Below, in pieces: positions 54,832 to 62,700 of a stretch of 64,000 nucleotides of DNA (its first letter is position 1; every line of letters begins with the position of its first letter). This DNA comes from Terriglobia bacterium (lineage in GTDB: Bacteria; Acidobacteriota; Terriglobia; Terriglobales; Acidobacteriaceae). Under the pieces are notes generated by a model. It was not told the DNA's origin. It saw only the letters and a list, made by a program, of their open reading frames with translations, and searched no databases. A program made the translations under genes and the position numbers. The stretch spans positions 1 to 64,000 of the forward strand of contig JAIQGE010000023.1 of the NCBI GenBank assembly GCA_020072815.1, given 5' to 3'.

Positions 54832-55632
54832 ATGATTTTTGATCCACATGCCGTGAAAATCTTTACCGATGGCTCCTGTTACAAAAACCCCGGAGGGCTC
54901 TCGGGGTGTGCCGCAATTGTTGAGTATCCAGATGATTGGCAACGTCGAACTGAGCAGGTCGTGGACTGTGGCGTCGCCGAGAGCAGCATCAACCGAATGG
55001 AACTCCTGGCATGGAATCGATCCATGGAATGGATAATCGGGGAGAGCGGGAGGTTGAGAGGGACCCGCGTGCAGCTAATCACCGACTCTCAATACGTCCA
55101 TCAGAACACCGCGCGAGCTGCTTCGTGGCGGAACAATGGTTGGCGCAACTATGATGGCAGACCAGTCGACAACCGGGATCTGTGGAAGCGATTTATCTCC
55201 TTGCGTTCGCGCCTCCGACTAAATGTTACCTTTCATCAGACGAAGGGTAAGAAATCACCGGCGTTGAGAGCCGCGGACAGCGCAGCCAAAGCCGCTGCAA
55301 AAAGTGGGGCAGCGGGCGTTGATCGAGGGTTCAGATCGGGGAAAGTGGGGCGGCCGAGGGCGAAGCTTCCCGGAAGTGCGAGCTTGTTTCCGGCGAAGGG
55401 CCAGGTAGTCGTGATCAGCCCTTACCGATCCGTCGTCGTGGGCAAGAGTGAAAACAAAATACATTTCCTTTGCTATGACGAGGCCAAGCAAGAGCACGCA
55501 GAAAAATACTATGCGTACGCTGAGCCGGTAATCGGTGGCCAATTACACCGCGGCCACACATACCGTGTGCGGTTCGGCAGCCAGCTCAAATATCCGGTCA
55601 TCGAAGAGATCATTGAAGAAATCGTGTTGTGA
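54832..55632 (+). CDS. RNase HI with extra C-terminal domain
   Basis: The ATG at 54832 gives 266 residues. The RNase HI carboxylates are visible: Asp13 in KIFTDGSCYKNPGG, the glutamate in SSINRMELLAWNRS, the aspartate in QLITDSQYVHQN and the last aspartate in ALRAADSAAKAAA, plus the histidine in FHQTKGKKSP. It should cut RNA in RNA-DNA hybrids. Residues about 165-266 form a second beta-rich domain (GQVVVISPYRSVVVGKSENK, HRGHTYRVRFG) that normal RNase HI lacks. It is divergent from the truncated integrase with 62 bases between, so it was probably carried by that element. Confidence 0.82.
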   Translation: MIFDPHAVKIFTDGSCYKNPGGLSGCAAIVEYPDDWQRRTEQVVDCGVAESSINRMELLAWNRSMEWIIGESGRLRGTRVQLITDSQYVHQNTARAASWRNNGWRNYDGRPVDNRDLWKRFISLRSRLRLNVTFHQTKGKKSPALRAADSAAKAAAKSGAAGVDRGFRSGKVGRPRAKLPGSASLFPAKGQVVVISPYRSVVVGKSENKIHFLCYDEAKQEHAEKYYAYAEPVIGGQLHRGHTYRVRFGSQLKYPVIEEIIEEIVL

Positions 55633-55678
55633 GCAGGCGTCACCGGCTCTCGTAAAACTAGAGCCAGCTCAGGCTCAC
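55629..55678 (+). terminator. Nested stem-loop after RNase HI
   Basis: GTGAGC at 55629-55634 pairs with GCTCAC at 55673-55678, and inside it GGCTCT at 55645-55650 pairs with AGAGCC at 55660-55665. The structure overlaps the stop codon. There is no T-run directly behind it. From 55679 to 55950 I see no gene. Confidence 0.5.
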
Positions 55679-55950
55679 TAAACTTACCGTCTCGGAATCG
55701 CACCTTTGAATTGAGCTTGTTAACAGGCACGAGGAAGCACTGGGCCGCGCTTCGGGAGCACGGAGTTGGTGCTCTTGGAACGGTGGAATCCGGTCTGACT
55801 GGATCCCCATCGATCTTCCGCCGTTTCAAACCCTTTTGGAAATGCCTCTAACTCATTATGCGGCAGCACCTTAAGCGCGGTACGACGAGCTGTTCCGTAA
55901 TCATGGTTCCGGAAGGGGCCACAACAGCATCGCCATATGCCGTGATATAG

Positions 55951-56355
55951 CTAATCATCAATCGGCACTTCCACCGAACCGCGATGGCACGAGTAACAGG
56001 TGACCCGCTCTTGTCCATTGAAGTGGTCGCGGTTAATCGCCATTTGCAGGAGGATCATCCGGCGGGTCTCCTCTTTTGATTTCTTGTTATCTTTGTAGAA
56101 AGTGGTTGAGACGTGGCAGTAACCGCAGCCGACGCCAAGCGCAATATTGAAAGATACCATCTTGGCATACAGTTCCTCGGCTGGTATGCCTTTGAGCACC
56201 CGGATGTTTTTGTAGACTTGCTCGCTGGTCTTCACTTTCGGCGGCTTACCATAAAACTTCTGCACGCCAATAAAAGCAATCATCGCGACGGCGGGAAAAA
56301 TCACGCCAAGCAAGATGGCCCTTAAAGAAAACTTGTTTGTCGAAATACTGCTCAT
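55951..56355 (-). CDS. Diheme-motif cytochrome c (reaction-centre cytochrome type)
   Basis: This 134-residue protein has an N-terminal membrane anchor or uncleaved signal (LRAILLGVIFPAVAMIAFIG) and two heme-binding motifs, CGYCH near residue 78 and CYSCH near residue 121. The sequence SFNIALGVGCGYCHV and MILLQMAINRDHF is typical of the small 'photosynthetic reaction centre cytochrome c subunit' proteins that are frequent in Acidobacteriota without any photosynthesis. It should carry electrons in the periplasm. It follows the Lgt-like gene by 35 bases as the last gene of the operon. Confidence 0.88.
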   Translation of the reverse strand: MSSISTNKFSLRAILLGVIFPAVAMIAFIGVQKFYGKPPKVKTSEQVYKNIRVLKGIPAEELYAKMVSFNIALGVGCGYCHVSTTFYKDNKKSKEETRRMILLQMAINRDHFNGQERVTCYSCHRGSVEVPIDD

Positions 56356-56390
56356 GATCCCGCTCTATCCATAAAAGCAATTTGAAATAA

Positions 56391-57170
56391 CTAGCGTCCT
56401 GCCCCCGCTGTCGTATAGGCGGACAAATCCACGTTGCGGCTTTCCGCCGGCTTACGAACCAAATTCCACAACAGCCACAAACCAGTGAAAATGACAGCTA
56501 TTGAGCAATACTGCGCAGGCGTGAGGCCAAAGTATCTTGAGTCGGGAACGGGAATGTCTTCAGCCCTGAGGAAATCAAGAGAGAACCTGACAGGGCCATA
56601 GATCAGCGATACGAGCGCCACGTAGGCGCCCGCAGGCCTCCGTTTCCGCATGAGAACAAGGAACCACGCGGTCAAGATAAAGCAGAGAATGAACTCATCT
56701 AGCCCCAGGTCATGCCGACGGCCATCTGGAAAGGCAACTGAGAGGAAGAAGTTCGTGTGGCGGCCGATATGATCGTGCACGAAAAAACATCCCAGGCGTC
56801 CAAACAGAAAGCCCACTGTAATGCCGACGGCAAGCGCGTCCAGATATGGAAGAAGCGGCAGGTCGTGGTATTTAGTCCACAAAGTCACCGTCACCAGCGC
56901 GCCCAGGAATCCTCCATAGGAAGAGATGGACCACGCTCCTCGCAGATTGAACATCATCAGAGGGTCAGCCAGGAATGCAGACGTATGGTACGTGAGCACG
57001 TCAAACACGTGGGAACAAGGCAGGCCGATCCCCACAGCCCAAAGCATGGCGGGAAAGAGTGAGTCTCCGAGCCCCAGTTGCTTGCCTCGTTTGCGGGTGG
57101 CCCACATGCCTGCAAGAATGCCCACGCTCACGAGAGTGCGAAACAACGGAATTGTGAAATAAGGTATCAT
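56391..57170 (-). CDS. lgt: Prolipoprotein diacylglyceryl transferase homologue
   Basis: This 259-residue protein has about seven membrane helices and the Lgt pattern: FNLRGAWSISSYGGFLGAL, FLFGRLGCFFVHDHIGRHTN, then RRHDLGLDEFILCF and LIYGPVRFSLDFLRAED. Lgt moves a diacylglyceryl group from phosphatidylglycerol to the lipobox cysteine of prolipoproteins. The core differs from E. coli (no GN.ingE), as in acidobacterial and myxobacterial homologues. The start overlaps the stop of the upstream activase-related gene (ATGA), so the pairing with this operon is tight and unusual. It may be a specialised paralogue. Confidence 0.8.
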   Translation of the reverse strand: MIPYFTIPLFRTLVSVGILAGMWATRKRGKQLGLGDSLFPAMLWAVGIGLPCSHVFDVLTYHTSAFLADPLMMFNLRGAWSISSYGGFLGALVTVTLWTKYHDLPLLPYLDALAVGITVGFLFGRLGCFFVHDHIGRHTNFFLSVAFPDGRRHDLGLDEFILCFILTAWFLVLMRKRRPAGAYVALVSLIYGPVRFSLDFLRAEDIPVPDSRYFGLTPAQYCSIAVIFTGLWLLWNLVRKPAESRNVDLSAYTTAGAGR

Positions 57171-58423
57171 CGACCACCCATATTTGCATTGGTGAAGTTT
57201 ATTTCATGAGCCTTTACCAACTCAGGATGCTTGGGACCCTCAAACCCAGTTGGAGTTGGCTGAGGCAGCGCGCCGAGTTTGAAGCGAAGAATCTCTTGAG
57301 AGTATTTCATTAAATAGTGCACGATGGTCTCAACCCTTATCCGGATGCTGCCTGACGGTTTGTTTGCATCGAGGTCGCCGAACTTGAAGAACAGGGTGCG
57401 AGATGCCTCGATGATCTTCTGCACCGGCGTGTATATTGGCTGGTCCATTCCACATTCATAGCTTGAGAGGTGTATGGCGCAGCCGATCCAAGGGCACCGG
57501 GCGGCAAATTTGGCCGCCCAGATAATCTCATTTGTATTGCTGCTGTACGATGACGGCCACACGTCGGAGACATCCAGGGGATTGCGTATCTTTCCTGCGC
57601 GAACCTCCTCACCGAAAAGCCAGTCCAGCAGGTCGCCATCCAGTGGCAGGTGTTGCCAGCTCAGGATGGGATAACCATAGGCCTGCAATTCGCCTTCAAT
57701 CTCATGGCCGATTCCCGTGTCGACATGATAAGGACGCCCCAGCAGCAATATGCTTCCTCTTTCCTCGTGAGCGCAGTCCTGCAAAATGGACCTTGTTCTT
57801 TGCCGCATTTTCTGGTCGAAGGCCCACAACGCAGCGAAGCCGGCCTTCACCGCCTGCCTTGTCTCCGCCCAGTCCAGGTCGAACGTATCTCTCAGGTGGC
57901 GGAACATCTGGCCGGCCACGGTGTCTTCTGAATCGCCCATCGACACGAAAGGAGAAGCATAGACAATGTTGTTTTCCTGGAACAGGTCTCTTTCTTTTAC
58001 GAATCCGGCCTTGATGTTTTCCGGGCTGGCCATCACCCTCGTACAACTCAGAGTATCCACCACGTTGCCGTGAAGGAAGGAGGGTAGCGAGTAAATCATC
58101 GGGCTCAGAAGCACGTTGATCTTGTTCTTGAGACCGAATAAAAGCTCTCCGTAGTGCCCGCTCATGCACTTCACGGGATAGCAGCAATCGACGCTGCCGC
58201 GGCCTTTGCCGTATTCGCGGAATTGCTCTTCGCTGGTTTGGGAGCTGAAAATCACGTTCTCTTCGGAAATGCCCAAAGCCAGGAGAAAGCCAATCCAGAA
58301 CTGGTGTGTCGACCAGGCGTTCAGCACACGCGGTATTCCGACGCGCAAAGCCGCGCGGTCCTTACCTGGTAGTGCGGTGGAACGCTTCCTCTCGAACCAT
58401 TTGTGCAATGCTTGGGAATGCAT
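57167..58423 (-). CDS. Acyl-CoA dehydratase activase-related protein (DUF2229-like)
   Basis: The start is the ATG at 58423 (MHSQALHKWFERKRS), inside the end of the upstream gene. The 418-residue protein contains VGIPRVLNAWSTHQFWIGFL, GSVDCCYPVKCMSGHYGELL, LLLGRPYHVDTGIGHEIEGE and CAIHLSSYECGMDQPIYTPV. These segments occur in the DUF2229 part of the large (about 1400-residue) activase-like proteins related to 2-hydroxyglutaryl-CoA dehydratase activators. The cysteines could hold an Fe-S cluster. Here the part is a separate gene, co-transcribed with the ATPase gene upstream and Lgt downstream. The substrate is unknown. Confidence 0.75.
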   Translation of the reverse strand: MHSQALHKWFERKRSTALPGKDRAALRVGIPRVLNAWSTHQFWIGFLLALGISEENVIFSSQTSEEQFREYGKGRGSVDCCYPVKCMSGHYGELLFGLKNKINVLLSPMIYSLPSFLHGNVVDTLSCTRVMASPENIKAGFVKERDLFQENNIVYASPFVSMGDSEDTVAGQMFRHLRDTFDLDWAETRQAVKAGFAALWAFDQKMRQRTRSILQDCAHEERGSILLLGRPYHVDTGIGHEIEGELQAYGYPILSWQHLPLDGDLLDWLFGEEVRAGKIRNPLDVSDVWPSSYSSNTNEIIWAAKFAARCPWIGCAIHLSSYECGMDQPIYTPVQKIIEASRTLFFKFGDLDANKPSGSIRIRVETIVHYLMKYSQEILRFKLGALPQPTPTGFEGPKHPELVKAHEINFTNANMGGR

Positions 58424-60668
58424 TTCTCGTTTTCTCCATGCGCTCTTTGACGATTCTGAGCTCCTGCACGTCTTCCACCAGGCCTTTAGGACAGGAATTA
58501 TTGACGATGACCCTTTCCCACCCGCGTCCAAGCGGCACTTTGCTCCAGGGCCTGCCGTGCCCATCCGGCAGTTCGACGTCGATAAACGTGCGGCGGCAAT
58601 TGACCGGACACCAGTGGCATACCGTCTCCTCCGAGGTAGTGTTTCTATAAGAGAGGTTCTCAATCGCCTCAAAGCCGCGAAACCGGCTCTTTTCTCCGGA
58701 GCGCGCCGCGTCGAGTGCGACCAGTGCCGCACCGATGGCCCCGGCTTCGCCGGAATACGGATGAACTACCACCTCTGCCTGGGGAATTCTGCTGCGGATA
58801 AAATCCACCTGCGCCTTGATGACGGCCAGGTTCTTATGCGTGCCGCCCTGTAGAATGTACTTTCGTCCGACCTGCTGAAGATTGTTGAGCCCGCCGGCAT
58901 AAATCCAGACGTTTAACGGCAGGATGGCGCACAAAGCAGCCAGTATTTCATCGGCGCCCCATCCCTTTCGCTGCTGATTCACGATGTCGCTCTGCAGAAA
59001 AACGCCGCACCCCATGGATAATTCCGGCACTGCCTCGGCCTGAAAAGCACGCTCAGCCACGTCGCTCAGCGAGATGCCGAAGCGCTCGGAAACGCCTTGC
59101 AGGAAGGCACCATTGCCTGACGAGCATTGAGAGTTCAGGCGGAAATCGATTACCTTCCCCTGGCGCAGGATCATGATTTTTACGTCAACACCACCCACGT
59201 CGCAGATGCAATCGGCATCGGGAAAGAAATGCAGGCCAGCCGCTGCATGGGCCACAGTTTCCACGACAGCGCCATCGGCCCCCAGGATGTCTTTGAGAAG
59301 GTCTTTTCCGTAACCGGTTATTCCAAGCGCAACGATCTTACGGTCAGCGGTTACGTGGCGCACTTCATGAAAGAGTGTTTTCGCGTCTTCGATGGGGTTT
59401 CCGCGGCTGAGCGCGTAGGTGGAAAATACGACCTCTTTCTCCAGCGACAAGCAAACGGCTTTGGCGGTGGTTGAGCCGAAATCGCAGCCAATCACGAGTG
59501 GGCCTTTATGAAAGTTGGTGGAGAGCGGGGCCCCAGAGGATGACTGCCCATTCGTATTGCCGGATCGAGTAGTCGTGGTCGTGCCATTTTTCCGGCTGCC
59601 GTATTGTGTTTTGAACGCTTGCAGTTCTTCTGCGGTTTTCCATAAACCGCCGCGTCCCAGCCTCTTCTTCTCCTCGAGTTGACCTTCTTCGATCCACCAC
59701 CGGAGCTTTTCCGTTCCGCGATAGACGCCGGTATTACCGGTTTCTTTCTTCGCCAACACGACGCATCCCAGGGCTCCGAAATAAAGCGCTTCCGCCGGGA
59801 CTTCGATCAGTGACGAAGAATCCTTGTCACGCGGCAGGGCGACCTTGCGTTCTTGCCATAGGCGCTGCAGGTGAAATTGCCAGGCTTGCTGTAGTCCTGT
59901 GAAGAAAAGATTGGGACCGCCCAGCAGCAGAACTTGAGGAAAAGGGGTATTCCCGCGGGTAAGGGTCGCAAGGTTCTGGTAAACCACCGCTTCAAACAAT
60001 GAAGCAATGATCTCCTCCACCGTTGCCCCCGACTTCAGAAGGGTATTGGCATCCGCCTCGGCAAAAATGCCGCACTTGCTGCTGATCTTGTGAAGAGTGA
60101 CCCCGGAGTACCGCATCGTTGCCAGCTTCTCCGGCACGACCTCGAGTTTGCGCGCGGTCTTCTCAATGAAGGTGCCGGTGCCGCCTGAGCAGGCGCTCTG
60201 CATGAAAACCTGTTTCGATCCGGCGCTGGCTCCGCCGGACAAGAAAATGGTTTTCATGTCCTCGCCGCCGATTTCGCTCACGAAACGCACGTCAGGATAA
60301 AGTTTCTCCACTGCTGCGGCGACGGCCACCACTTCCTGTACTACTCTCCCGCCGACCAAATGAGCAACAACGCCACAGCCTGAGCCCGTAAGGAACACGC
60401 GATCGCGAAGCGAGCGCAAAGCGTGCCGGGCTTCCAGCGTAACCAGAAATTCCAGCACCTTTTCTGCCTGGCGGGTGTGATGGCGCTCGTAGCCTTTGGC
60501 GATGACGGCGCCCTCCGGCGATTCAAGCACGTACTTACACGTGGTGCTGCCAACGTCAATGGCGCAGATCATCCCGTCTCGGCATTCAGAACGCTCAGGG
60601 GCCGGTGTTACGGCAGGACTCCGGTCCGGGGAATCCAATTCGATCTGGTAAAGCCGATTTGAGCTCAT
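58362..60668 (-). CDS. BcrAD/BadFG-type double ATPase (dehydratase activase)
   Basis: This 768-residue protein has two ASKHA-type ATPase domains. The first starts near residue 34 (CAIDVGSTTCKYVLESP) with cluster cysteines in QSACSGGTGTFIEKTARKLE and SSKCGIFAEADANTL. The second starts near residue 385 (VIGCDFGSTTAKAVCLSLEK) with SQCSSGNGAFLQGVSERFG and MGCGVFLQSDIVNQ. A C-terminal cysteine motif (CHWCPVNCRRTF) follows. In the HgdC family such dimers use ATP to push a very low-potential electron from a [4Fe-4S] cluster into a dehydratase. No dehydratase alpha/beta genes are here, so the acceptor is probably encoded by the flanking genes. Confidence 0.85.
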   Translation of the reverse strand: MSSNRLYQIELDSPDRSPAVTPAPERSECRDGMICAIDVGSTTCKYVLESPEGAVIAKGYERHHTRQAEKVLEFLVTLEARHALRSLRDRVFLTGSGCGVVAHLVGGRVVQEVVAVAAAVEKLYPDVRFVSEIGGEDMKTIFLSGGASAGSKQVFMQSACSGGTGTFIEKTARKLEVVPEKLATMRYSGVTLHKISSKCGIFAEADANTLLKSGATVEEIIASLFEAVVYQNLATLTRGNTPFPQVLLLGGPNLFFTGLQQAWQFHLQRLWQERKVALPRDKDSSSLIEVPAEALYFGALGCVVLAKKETGNTGVYRGTEKLRWWIEEGQLEEKKRLGRGGLWKTAEELQAFKTQYGSRKNGTTTTTRSGNTNGQSSSGAPLSTNFHKGPLVIGCDFGSTTAKAVCLSLEKEVVFSTYALSRGNPIEDAKTLFHEVRHVTADRKIVALGITGYGKDLLKDILGADGAVVETVAHAAAGLHFFPDADCICDVGGVDVKIMILRQGKVIDFRLNSQCSSGNGAFLQGVSERFGISLSDVAERAFQAEAVPELSMGCGVFLQSDIVNQQRKGWGADEILAALCAILPLNVWIYAGGLNNLQQVGRKYILQGGTHKNLAVIKAQVDFIRSRIPQAEVVVHPYSGEAGAIGAALVALDAARSGEKSRFRGFEAIENLSYRNTTSEETVCHWCPVNCRRTFIDVELPDGHGRPWSKVPLGRGWERVIVNNSCPKGLVEDVQELRIVKERMEKTRNAFPSIAQMVREEAFHRTTR

Positions 60669-60694
60669 ATTAATCCAGCGTGCCTGTTGGCTTG

Positions 60695-62209
60695 CTATGC
60701 GCTCAATTTCGAGAGCGCCAGCATGTAATTCGTTGCCGTTCCGGCATACCCCCTGTGGGTTACCGGATACGTGCTCCTACGAAGCTCAGGATGACGGTTT
60801 TCACGTCTCCTTATGTCGGTCAGACTGACACCGGTCGCGGCGAGGGCCGCATCAAATTCCTGCCGCGCCTTCTGCTTCGCCTCAGTGAGGATCATCTGGC
60901 AGCGGCTCAGCGCATGAATTTCGGCATCGCCTTTTACTTCAATAGGCGCATACAGCAGATCGGGGTAGCGGCCCAGGACGTTGGACATGGCGCCCACTGA
61001 CATGGTGTTAGGCATGCAACTGTAAGGAGACAGCTCACAGATCATGTGGGCGTTACGATGATGGTAGGCATGCAGTGCCTTCCCCACAAGCATGTGCCCT
61101 TCGCCGCCACGAAGCTCAAAATGAAAGAACGGTTCTGCCAACCGCTTCAATTCCAACTGGTCCGGCAGCTCACGCGGAAGTCCGCCCACGGCTTTCCGGA
61201 ACCTGTTATAGGTCACGCGGTATAGCCGTTCCAGTGCAGTGAACAGCCCTCTTTTCAAAAGCGCGCTTCGGGTCCGGTCGTTCCTGTGTTCAAGCTCCCT
61301 GATCATCGGGTGGAAAAGATAATGCAACCAAACCGCGATCGGCGGAGGAATCACCTCAGCCCCCTCCTGCTCCAGCCAGCGCTTGACGTTGTAGTTGCCT
61401 TCGCCTTCGTGCGTTTGCAACCAGAACTCGCCCGTGATTTTCACTTTGGGCTTCACCTGCAGGCGATCCACTTCAATGGTCTGCCAGCGCCGGTAAACGT
61501 CCCGCAGAGCGTTTACAAAATACCGCGTGCGCAAGTGCCAGATGAACGCACTCCACTTGCCGCTCCTGACCGGCCGGTCGCGGAGCACCGCATACAGATA
61601 GTCCGCGCACTCTTTCACCATCTGGTCGGTCTGCCCCGGGACCACTTCATAAGGCCGCGTCATGTATTCCAGGTCAGTCAGAACGTCGGCCATGAGAATT
61701 GCCCAGATCAGGCCGAGGCTCAACGGCAAGTTGATTTCGAGCCCGCCTCCTCCCACCGCTCCCTGGTCCAACTGGTCCTGCGCCAGCAACAACACGCGAA
61801 AATCGCGTAGCCCCAGGCCATCGAGGGCCATTGTGTAGGATTGATGATACTGGCCAAAACGGCAGGGGCCGCACGCTCCCGCCGTAAGAAACACATATTT
61901 GTCGGCGACGTTCTGCTTTCCTTCCACAGCCACTTTGCGTCTAAGGGTGTTGACGAGATTTCCTGTCGTGAAAATCGTGGGACAACAGGCGCCCACATCT
62001 ATGAGTTCCTTACCCGTATCAAGATCCTTGCGGGAGATGCTCTGGAGCGGTTCAGCCTTGTAGCCAAGGTTGTGCAGAATGCCCTGGATGAGCCGCTCAT
62101 GCTTCCACGTGAGACCTCCATAAAGAAGGGTCACGCCGTCGCGCTCTTCCGCTCTGAATGGCTTGGCTTTGTATCCGGTGTAATGATGAATGACGGTCTT
62201 CGCAGCCAT
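60695..62209 (-). CDS. Activase-associated CoA-dehydratase-like protein (504 aa)
   Basis: This protein matches the C-terminal part of the giant activase-like proteins. It has LLYGGLTWKHERLIQGILHN, IDVGACCPTIFTTGNLVNTL, AGACGPCRFGQYHQSYTMAL and ELSPYSCMPNTMSVGAMSNV. These cysteine segments resemble the 2-hydroxyacyl-CoA dehydratase fold and could bind an Fe-S cluster. It precedes the double ATPase by 26 bases. The three genes together rebuild the domain set of one large protein found in many anaerobes. The reaction is not known. Confidence 0.78.
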   Translation of the reverse strand: MAAKTVIHHYTGYKAKPFRAEERDGVTLLYGGLTWKHERLIQGILHNLGYKAEPLQSISRKDLDTGKELIDVGACCPTIFTTGNLVNTLRRKVAVEGKQNVADKYVFLTAGACGPCRFGQYHQSYTMALDGLGLRDFRVLLLAQDQLDQGAVGGGGLEINLPLSLGLIWAILMADVLTDLEYMTRPYEVVPGQTDQMVKECADYLYAVLRDRPVRSGKWSAFIWHLRTRYFVNALRDVYRRWQTIEVDRLQVKPKVKITGEFWLQTHEGEGNYNVKRWLEQEGAEVIPPPIAVWLHYLFHPMIRELEHRNDRTRSALLKRGLFTALERLYRVTYNRFRKAVGGLPRELPDQLELKRLAEPFFHFELRGGEGHMLVGKALHAYHHRNAHMICELSPYSCMPNTMSVGAMSNVLGRYPDLLYAPIEVKGDAEIHALSRCQMILTEAKQKARQEFDAALAATGVSLTDIRRRENRHPELRRSTYPVTHRGYAGTATNYMLALSKLSA

Positions 62210-62276
62210 GGATAGCTCCTAAACTCAAGTCAATGCAACACGTCTGATGTCAAAGTGCGATTTCACACGACAACCT

Positions 62277-62684
62277 TCACCGGCGACCGCTCCAGGTGCG
62301 AAACACGCGTATGTCCTTAAGATCATCGAAAGCATTTCCGGTATAGCGCAGGGCGCGATCATCCCAGTAAACGGTGGCCACCGGCTTGCTCCCGCTGTTT
62401 CGATACGAGGAGTTCCTGTTGATTTCATCATAAGGAACCCCGTACTTGCGCAGATAGCCGTTGATCTCCTTCTGCGCTCGGGTGGTATGCACCACGATCT
62501 TCCAGCCTTCATTTCTGAGGATGCGCAGCACCTCCACAACGTCGGAACGGGGTTTGCCCAGGACGCCGGCCCCTTTCCAGCCATCGTAGTCGGCCAGGAC
62601 GCCATCGAAATCGACGGCAACCGTCGGCTGCCGCTGCGCGTCATCGCCGAGAGCTGCCGCACCGGGAATCGTTTTGCTGGCCAT
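62277..62684 (-). CDS. HAD-superfamily phosphatase-like protein
   Basis: The ATG at 62684 follows GGAGATGATGAG and lies 16 bases after the cysNC stop. The 135-residue protein has the HAD motif I aspartates in TVAVDFDGVLADYDGWKG, motif II threonine in WKIVVHTTRAQKEING and a C-terminal acidic pair in VATVYWDDRALRY. It is a small HAD hydrolase without a large cap, of the type that handles sugar or nucleotide phosphates. The neighbour CysNC suggests a possible role with 3'-phosphorylated nucleotides, but this is inference. Confidence 0.75.
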   Translation of the reverse strand: MASKTIPGAAALGDDAQRQPTVAVDFDGVLADYDGWKGAGVLGKPRSDVVEVLRILRNEGWKIVVHTTRAQKEINGYLRKYGVPYDEINRNSSYRNSGSKPVATVYWDDRALRYTGNAFDDLKDIRVFRTWSGRR

Positions 62685-62700
62685 CTCATCATCTCCAAGT

